Below are positions 59,051-64,000 of a stretch of 64,000 bases of DNA, piece after piece. Source of the DNA: JBBROS01 sp965199595 (GTDB lineage: Bacteria > Pseudomonadota > Alphaproteobacteria > Acetobacterales > Acetobacteraceae); the NCBI GenBank assembly GCA_965199595.1, contig OZ241182.1:434001-498000 (forward strand), written 5' to 3'. The notes below the pieces were generated by a model. It was not told where the DNA came from, did no database searches, and saw only the letters and a list, made by a program, of their open reading frames with translations. The first letter of the stretch is position 1; each line of letters begins with the position of its first letter. The translations under genes were made by a program, and so were the position numbers.

Positions 59051-60043
59051 CTACGGCGGCTTGCCGGAGGTGCGGGCCCGCCAGATCAGGAACTCCTGGT
59101 AGATGGCCCGGCGCTGCCCCGCGGTCGCGTTCTGCAGATCCCGCCCGGACGCTGTCAGGTACGACTCGAACTCCGAGCGCAGCTGCGCCGTGGCCTCGTC
59201 CTGCGGCGGGCCGGGCAGCAGCACCGGCGGCTCGGCCTCGGTCTCCGGCGGGTCAGGCATCTCCAGCAGCGCGGTCCCGCTCTCCGCCACCACGGGCGGC
59301 TCGTTGCCCGTCAGTGCGATATAGACCGCGAACGTCACCGCCGCGAAGCCGCCCAGCGTGCCGGCGACGATGGCGACCTTCGTGGTCAGTCCCTGGTTCC
59401 AGATGGCGCCGACCTGCTCCAGCAGCCCGGGTTCGCGCGCGACATAGGCGGTCTGCGGCATGTCCTCGGGCGCCTCCGCCAACGGGCCGAACGTCGGCTC
59501 CACCTCGGTCGGGCGGTAGGCCTCCAGCTGCTGCGTCTGCTCGTCGAACCCGGCATCCGGGTCGTCCATCATCCGCTGGAACTCCGGCCGCCCCACGAAC
59601 AGCAGCTGCAGCCGCGGAACGCCATCGGGGAACAATGACGCCGTCTCGCCGAAGAACCGCAGCACCTCCGGGTGCAGCGTCTCGGCGCGCTCGATCACCA
59701 GGATCACCCGTTCCTCGTCGCTGCGCCGCGCGGCGATGCGGCGGATGATGGAGGCCGGGGTGTCGTCGGCCGGGTCGGTGCCGCCCTGGATCACCTGGAT
59801 CAGCAGGCGCTCCAGCGTCAGCCGGGCGCGCAGCGGGTTGGTGGCGCGCACGAAGCGCGTGGTGGTGTCGGCAATGGCGTCCAGCGTGGTGTCCAGCATC
59901 GCCTCGCGCAGGCTGTCATCATCCACCAGCAGCAGGCTGAACGGGTGCCCGGCCTGCAGCGACGCCACGGTGTTGGTGCCCGCGGCCGAGGAGTGCAGGA
60001 ACTCGTCGGAGGGGCGGAACTCGTCGTTGGAGAACCCGCTCAT
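59051..60043 (-). CDS. Membrane-anchored ATPase-like protein of unknown function
   Basis: 330 aa. Residues 30-190 recall the ExeA/AAA general secretion ATPase fold (LLVDDDSLREAML, IIRRIAARRSDEERVILVIE, GRPEFQRMM), but no Walker A motif is visible. A single hydrophobic segment (VAIVAGTLGGFAAVTFAVYI) follows at about residues 220-240. A Pro/Glu-rich linker and a charged C-terminus with YQEFLIWRARTSGKPP close the protein. The stop of the protein lies near a convergent gene, and its start overlaps the DUF971 stop by 4 bp, so it is the last gene of the run from dihydropyrimidinase or YbbN. I cannot name a function. Confidence 0.6.
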   Translation of the reverse strand: MSGFSNDEFRPSDEFLHSSAAGTNTVASLQAGHPFSLLLVDDDSLREAMLDTTLDAIADTTTRFVRATNPLRARLTLERLLIQVIQGGTDPADDTPASIIRRIAARRSDEERVILVIERAETLHPEVLRFFGETASLFPDGVPRLQLLFVGRPEFQRMMDDPDAGFDEQTQQLEAYRPTEVEPTFGPLAEAPEDMPQTAYVAREPGLLEQVGAIWNQGLTTKVAIVAGTLGGFAAVTFAVYIALTGNEPPVVAESGTALLEMPDPPETEAEPPVLLPGPPQDEATAQLRSEFESYLTASGRDLQNATAGQRRAIYQEFLIWRARTSGKPP

Positions 60044-60447
60044 CGTGGCGCGCCAGAGCGGCTGCGCGGGGCGGGTCCGGCCGCCGGGTCCCGCGACAGC
60101 CCCTGGATGGCGAGGGCCTCCAGATAGGCCTGCCAGCGCTGCGACTGCTCCCGCGCCAGGTCGTGCAGCAAGGCCCAGGTGTAGATGCCGCTGTCATGCC
60201 CGTCGGTGAAGCGGATGCGGACGGCGTAGTGCCCGATCGGCTCCACCGCCTCCAGGTTGATGCCCAGCTTGCCGGCCACCCATTTGCGCTGCCCGGGGCC
60301 ATGGCCCTGCACCTCGGCACTCGGGCTCTCGACCCGGAGGTATTCGGCCGGCAGCACCGCGCGCACCCCGTCATCGAAGTCCACCTCCAGGCACTGGCTG
60401 GCCCGGCGGAGACGGATCTCGATCGGAGCCGGCGCAGCCTCAATCAT
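60040..60447 (-). CDS. DUF971 family protein
   Basis: 135 aa. The domain PF06155 is evident: IEIRLRRASQCLEVDFDDGV, AEYLRVESPSAEVQGHG, and VEPIGHYAVRIRFTDGHDSG followed by IYTWALLHDLA. This is the gamma-butyrobetaine hydroxylase N-terminal-like fold. Small stand-alone DUF971 proteins are common near iron-sulfur or chaperone genes in proteobacteria, and the molecular task is not settled. The start overlaps the Trm112-like stop by 8 bp. The C-terminal tail is Arg/Pro-rich and probably disordered. Confidence 0.85.
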   Translation of the reverse strand: MIEAAPAPIEIRLRRASQCLEVDFDDGVRAVLPAEYLRVESPSAEVQGHGPGQRKWVAGKLGINLEAVEPIGHYAVRIRFTDGHDSGIYTWALLHDLAREQSQRWQAYLEALAIQGLSRDPAAGPAPRSRSGAPR

Positions 60448-60646
60448 CGAGAGCCCGCGCCTCCTCGGGCAGCATGATCGGGATACCGTCGCGCACGGGA
60501 TAGGCGAGGCCGGCCTGGAGGCTCACCAGCTCCTGCTGCGCCCGGTCCCAGCGCAGCGGCCCGCGGGTCACGGGGCAGACCAGCACCTCCAGCAGGCGCG
60601 GGTCGATGCCGGGTGGGGCGGCGGAGGGGTCGGGGGTGTCGCTCAT
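60440..60646 (-). CDS. Trm112-like zinc-ribbon family protein
   Basis: 68 aa. The short domain includes IDPRLLEVLVCPVTRGPLRW and AYPVRDGIPIMLPEEARALD, the pattern of bacterial YcaR/Trm112 proteins. Only one cysteine of the eukaryotic zinc site is present, as in many bacterial members. The role in bacteria is unclear; eukaryotic Trm112 activates methyltransferases. Start ATG 60646 is chosen because the conserved fold begins soon after; an upstream ATG at 60673 would add nine residues and overlap the LON-domain gene. Confidence 0.85.
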   Translation of the reverse strand: MSDTPDPSAAPPGIDPRLLEVLVCPVTRGPLRWDRAQQELVSLQAGLAYPVRDGIPIMLPEEARALDD

Positions 60647-60662
60647 GCGGGCATGCTCCGGC

Positions 60663-61340
60663 TCAGGTGGCACGACGAGCGGACGGGTCGGCCTCGCCCT
60701 GGTCGTGGGCGCCCATCTCCAGCAGCGTCACCAGCGTGGCGGACTGGTCGGAGGGCGTCAGGGCCTCCAGCAGCGCCTGCTTCTCCGGCGCCTCGAAGGG
60801 GCAGATCATGCTCAGCGTGCGCACCAGGTCCACATCCGGCATCGCGTCGATCGCCTCCCAGTTGGTGTCGAAGCCGCGCACGCCGAAATAGGCCCGCAGC
60901 GCCTTGAGCAGGCGGGTGCGGTCCACGCCCTCCGGCGCCGGCTCGTGCAGGTCCGCCTCGAACCGCGCCAGGTCCGCCCGCACCCGGCGATAGCCGCGAT
61001 GCAGCTCAAGCTCCACCTGCACCCAGAACCGGGTGATCCCGGTGAGCGTGACCAGGTACCGCCCATCCTCCGTCTCGCTGAACGAGGAGAGGCGGCCCAG
61101 GCAGCCGACGCGATACAGTGCCGGGCCGCTGGGCGTGGCGGGCCGGATCTCGTCCTGCTGGATCATGCCGATGACCCGGCCCGCACCCAGCGCATCGTCG
61201 ACCATGCGCAGGTAGCGCGGCTCGAAGATGTTGAGCGGCAGTTGTCCCTGCGGCAGCAGCAGCGCGCCGGAGAGCGGGAACACCGCAAACTCGGTCGGCA
61301 GGGGAGAGCCGGTCCGCATCGCCGCCATGGTGGCTGCCAT
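60663..61340 (-). CDS. LON peptidase substrate-binding-domain protein
   Basis: 225 aa. The LON N-terminal domain (PF02190) is seen in FAVFPLSGALLLPQGQLPLN, IFEPRYLRMVDDAL and YRVGCLGRLSSFSETEDGRY. The ATPase and protease parts of Lon are absent, so this is the stand-alone form of unknown role, possibly in substrate recognition. Its start overlaps the stop of the YbbN gene by one base, so the two are co-translated. The set YbbN - LON-domain - Trm112 - DUF971 is a compact operon and is typical of alphaproteobacterial cores. Confidence 0.9.
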   Translation of the reverse strand: MAATMAAMRTGSPLPTEFAVFPLSGALLLPQGQLPLNIFEPRYLRMVDDALGAGRVIGMIQQDEIRPATPSGPALYRVGCLGRLSSFSETEDGRYLVTLTGITRFWVQVELELHRGYRRVRADLARFEADLHEPAPEGVDRTRLLKALRAYFGVRGFDTNWEAIDAMPDVDLVRTLSMICPFEAPEKQALLEALTPSDQSATLVTLLEMGAHDQGEADPSARRAT

Positions 61341-62377
61341 CAGCGGAACAGCAGGGCGGAGAGCTTGCGCCGGGCCGCCAGGCTGGAAGGGTCGGTCAGG
61401 CCCCAGGCCTCGAAGAACTTCAGCAGCTGGGCACGGGCGCCATCCTCGTGCCAGGTGCGGTCCCGCCGGACGATCTCCAGCAGCGCCGCCGCCGCTTCCT
61501 CGCGCTGCCCGGTGGCGTTCAGCGCGGTGGCGAGGTCGTAGCGCGCCTGGTGGTCATCGGCGTCGGCGGCCAGCCGGGCCTCGAACACCTGCAGCTGGGC
61601 CGCGGCCTCCCGCCCCTCGGTCGCCAGCGTCATGGCGCTGCGGGCCCCGGCGATCTCCGCGTGGTCCTTGATGGTGGCAGGCACCTGGTCCAGCGCATCG
61701 GCGGCCTGGTCGTCCTGGCCCATGGCGAGCAGCACGCGGATCAGCCCACCCCAGGCGTCCGGGTTGTTGTCGTCGGCCTGCAGCATCTCGCTGAACAGCG
61801 CGCCTGCATCCTCCAGCCGCTGCTCCTCCAGCGCGATCCGCGCCTCGGCCAGCAGGTCCGCGGCCGGCATGGTGCCGCCGGCCAGCTTCAGCAGCGCCTC
61901 CACCAGGCGCTTCACCTCGCTCTCGGGCAGGGCGCCCTGGAACACGTCGGCGATCTGCCCCTGCCAGAAGGCGGCGACCGTGGGCACGGACTGCATCGGC
62001 AGACCCAGCTTGGCAAGCTGCTGCACCAGCGCCTGGTTCGCGTCGATGTCGATCTTCACCAGCCGCACCCGGCCGCCCGCCGCGCGCACCACCTTCTCCA
62101 GCGTGGGCGTCAGCTGCTTGCAGGGGCCGCACCAGGTGGCCCAGAAATCGACCAGCACGGGAATGTGGCGCGAGGCCTCGATCACATCCTGCATGAAGGT
62201 GGCCTGGGTGCCGTCGATGATCACATCGTCGATCCCCGGCTGACCCCCCGGCTGACCCCCCGGCTGCCCTCCCGGCTGCCTCTGCGGCGCGGCGCCGGCC
62301 GGCGTTCCGGCAGGGGCGCCGGTGTGGATGAGCCCCGGGCCGGGCGCCTTGGGCTTCTGGCCGATCAGCATTTCCAT
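61340..62377 (-). CDS. ybbN: YbbN/CnoX-like thioredoxin-TPR co-chaperone
   Basis: 345 aa. An N-terminal Gly/Pro/Gln-rich linker contains four GQPG-type repeats. A thioredoxin domain with the active site ATWCGPCKQL follows, then three or more TPR-like repeats (LLAEARIALEEQRLEDAGALF, DDNNPDAWGGLIRVL, and the DADDHQARYDLATALNATGQ end). YbbN (CnoX) protects chaperone clients and transfers them to GroEL or DnaK under oxidative stress. Here CxxC is retained, so redox activity is possible, unlike in E. coli YbbN where it is altered. It is first in the operon with the LON-domain protein. Confidence 0.9.
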   Translation of the reverse strand: MEMLIGQKPKAPGPGLIHTGAPAGTPAGAAPQRQPGGQPGGQPGGQPGIDDVIIDGTQATFMQDVIEASRHIPVLVDFWATWCGPCKQLTPTLEKVVRAAGGRVRLVKIDIDANQALVQQLAKLGLPMQSVPTVAAFWQGQIADVFQGALPESEVKRLVEALLKLAGGTMPAADLLAEARIALEEQRLEDAGALFSEMLQADDNNPDAWGGLIRVLLAMGQDDQAADALDQVPATIKDHAEIAGARSAMTLATEGREAAAQLQVFEARLAADADDHQARYDLATALNATGQREEAAAALLEIVRRDRTWHEDGARAQLLKFFEAWGLTDPSSLAARRKLSALLFR

Positions 62378-62468
62378 CGTAGGTCCTAGTTGCGGTTACA
62401 AGGCAGGCGGGGACGCAGCACCATCTTATAGATGTTGCGTGCCGCCGGAGAGTGCAACCCGAGCCTGG

Positions 62469-63911
62469 TCACACCGTGGCGGATGGATCAAAACCGTTCG
62501 CCAGCACCCCGCGCGGCCGGATCATGTCATAGGCTGCCACCGGCAGGTACCTGCCCAGGCCCGGCGCCGCCCGCACCACCCCATCCTGCATCGCCACCGT
62601 GCCGCGCAGGATGGTGGCCACCGGCCAGCCCGTCACCTCCAGCCCCTCATACGGCGTGTAGTCGATGGCGTGCTGCATCAGCGCATTGGTGAGGGTCACG
62701 CGCCGGGCCGGGTCCCACAGCACCAGGTCTGCATCGGCGCCCGGCATCACGCTGCCCTTCCTGGGGTGCAGGCCGAACAGCCTGGCGGGCTGCGTCGAGG
62801 TCAGGCGCACGAAGTCGCTGGCGGAGATGCGGCCCTTCGCCACCCCCTCGCTGAACACGATCGGCAGCCGTGCCGCAAGGCCCGGCACCCCGTTCGGGAT
62901 ATCCCGGAACGACGCGTCCGTGCCGTTCACCCGCTTGCCGCGCGGCGTGTCATAGGACCAGCCGCTATGGTCGCTGCTGACCACGTCCAGCGTGCCCTGG
63001 CGGATCGCCTCCCACAGCCCCGCCCTGGCCGCGGCGTCGCGCGGGGCCGGGCTGCACATGAACTTGGCGCCCTCGAAGCCCGGGCGGTCCATGCTCTCCG
63101 CATCCAGCACGAAATACTGCGGGCAGGTCTCGCCCCACACCTTCAGGCCGCGCCGCTTGGCCCGCGCCACCTCCGCCGCCGCCTCGGGGCCGGAGACGTG
63201 GAACACCTGGATCGGCGTGTCCACCAGCTCCGCCAGCGCGATGGCCCGGTGCGTCGCCTCCCGCTCCACCACGGGCGGGCGGGACCAGGCATGGTATTTC
63301 GGCGCCGTCAGCCCGGCCGCCAGCAGCGCCTCCGTCATCCAGCCGATCGCGTCGTAGTTCTCGCAGTGCACCGTCACCAGGCAGCCCAGCCGCCTCGCCG
63401 CCGCCAGCACCCGCAGATAGCCGCGGTCGTCCAGCCGCAGCGGGTCGTAGGTGAGGAACACCTTGAGGCTGCGCACCCCGCCCGCGACAATCCCCGGCAG
63501 TTCCGCCAGCACCGCGTCCGTGGGGTCGGTGATGATCTGGTGGAAGGCGTGGTCCACCATGGCCCGGCGCGCCCGCCGCCGGTACTCGTCCAAGGTGGGC
63601 CCGATCGGGTGGCCCTTGAACTGCGTGCTGAAGCTGACCACGCTGGTGGTGCCGCCCGCCAGCGCCGCGCGGCTGCCGGTCTCCCAGGTCTCCTCATCCG
63701 CCCCGCCGCCCTCCTGCAGCTGCTCGATGTGGCAGTGGCTGTCCACCCCGCCGGGCATCACCAGCAGGCCCGCGGCATCGATGGTGCGGGCGCCGCGCAG
63801 ATCGCTGCCCACCGCGGCGATCCGCCCGCCCGTGATGCCCACATCGGCGGCGAACTGCTCCGACGCCGTGACCACCGTGCCGCCGCGCACCACCAGGTCG
63901 AAATCGTCCAT
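62469..63911 (-). CDS. hydA: Dihydropyrimidinase/D-hydantoinase family amidohydrolase
   Basis: 480 aa from ATG 63911, preceded by AAGGTGGGA. Metal-site motifs of the cyclic amidohydrolases are complete: HxH in GGVDSHCHIEQ, the carboxylated lysine in RSLKVFLTYD, VTVHCEN, IQVFHVSGPEA and the Asp in DVVSSDHSGW. The enzyme opens the ring of dihydropyrimidines or hydantoins by hydrolysing the cyclic amide. It lies 91 bp upstream of ybbN and probably has its own transcript. A frame extending to 63974 has no ribosome site and begins in the intergenic end of the window. Confidence 0.9.
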   Translation of the reverse strand: MDDFDLVVRGGTVVTASEQFAADVGITGGRIAAVGSDLRGARTIDAAGLLVMPGGVDSHCHIEQLQEGGGADEETWETGSRAALAGGTTSVVSFSTQFKGHPIGPTLDEYRRRARRAMVDHAFHQIITDPTDAVLAELPGIVAGGVRSLKVFLTYDPLRLDDRGYLRVLAAARRLGCLVTVHCENYDAIGWMTEALLAAGLTAPKYHAWSRPPVVEREATHRAIALAELVDTPIQVFHVSGPEAAAEVARAKRRGLKVWGETCPQYFVLDAESMDRPGFEGAKFMCSPAPRDAAARAGLWEAIRQGTLDVVSSDHSGWSYDTPRGKRVNGTDASFRDIPNGVPGLAARLPIVFSEGVAKGRISASDFVRLTSTQPARLFGLHPRKGSVMPGADADLVLWDPARRVTLTNALMQHAIDYTPYEGLEVTGWPVATILRGTVAMQDGVVRAAPGLGRYLPVAAYDMIRPRGVLANGFDPSATV

Positions 63912-64000
63912 GCGGCGTCCCACCTTCGTTGCCGGCACAGGATCGCCCGTCCGCCCCGGCCTGCATAGACGCAATGCCGCCCGCCCGCGGAGAACATGGC
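63912..64000. other. Window end, no gene resolved
   Basis: 89 bp upstream of hydA. Several overlapping frames run off the edge, and none can be judged. The hydA promoter should lie here. Confidence 0.3.

Noticed and set aside
62229..62275. Tandem repeat near the start of ybbN as a CRISPR or mobile repeat
   Set aside because: It encodes an in-frame Gly-Gly-Gln-Pro linker between the start and the thioredoxin domain.

Overview
The window looks like chromosomal DNA of a GC-rich alphaproteobacterium, most likely an Acetobacteraceae (Roseomonas/Acidiphilium-like). The evidence is the very high GC codon usage, the YcjX/YcjF pair, the DUF971-Trm112-LON-YbbN block, sigma54-type flagellar genes and many orphan ABC substrate-binding proteins. 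No rRNA, tRNA or CRISPR array was seen. This is judged from sequence alone; no database search was run. LAYOUT. (1) 1-1881: core ycjF and a 5'-truncated ycjX. (2) 1882-9054: IS256 copy 1, the N-terminal half of a Tn3 transposase, two serine recombinases, a pRiA4b ORF-3-like gene, a PEP-CTERM GDSL hydrolase and an IS110 deletion derivative. (3) 9565-21197: an orphan substrate-binding protein, then a catabolic block of two acyl-CoA ligases, TetR, SCP2-like thiolase, two MaoC proteins, SDR, acyl-CoA dehydrogenase, enoyl-CoA hydratase and an alpha-methylacyl-CoA racemase-like protein. This set resembles beta-oxidation of methyl-branched acids. (4) 21471-22725: a complete IS110 transposase gene with a structured upstream region. 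(5) 22964-31241: a Tn3-family transposon carrying phosphonoacetate hydrolase (phnA), an aspartoacylase-like hydrolase, a PhnF-like GntR regulator and an MFS exporter. Its right end interrupts aapJ. (6) 31699-38756: cystathionine beta-lyase-like enzyme and LysR, an M20 amidohydrolase with a peptide-type binding protein, a GSU2403-type nucleotidyltransferase, and a LysR gene cut by IS256. (7) 38757-47405: IS256 copy 2 (identical to copy 1, inverted), IS3, gene fragments, an AidB-like dehydrogenase with a binding protein, then a dump of broken IS5, IS481, IS1380 and IS66 pieces. (8) 47552-64000: ordinary core genes, including flgD-fliK diverging from flgE-flgK-flgL, an amidase operon, uronate dehydrogenase-like and flavoprotein genes, YbbN and dihydropyrimidinase. 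MAIN DISCOVERY. Five insertions of exactly 50 bp (four sequence variants) sit inside transposase genes of four unrelated IS families (IS256 twice, IS3, IS5, IS66). All variants fold into the same two-stem structure, with compensatory changes in both stems and conserved unpaired bases. In three hosts the insertion follows GGGC and leaves no duplication. This looks like a tiny non-autonomous mobile palindrome that targets, or persists in, insertion sequences. In IS256 a second, about 22-bp palindromic insertion restores the reading frame that the 50-bp element breaks.
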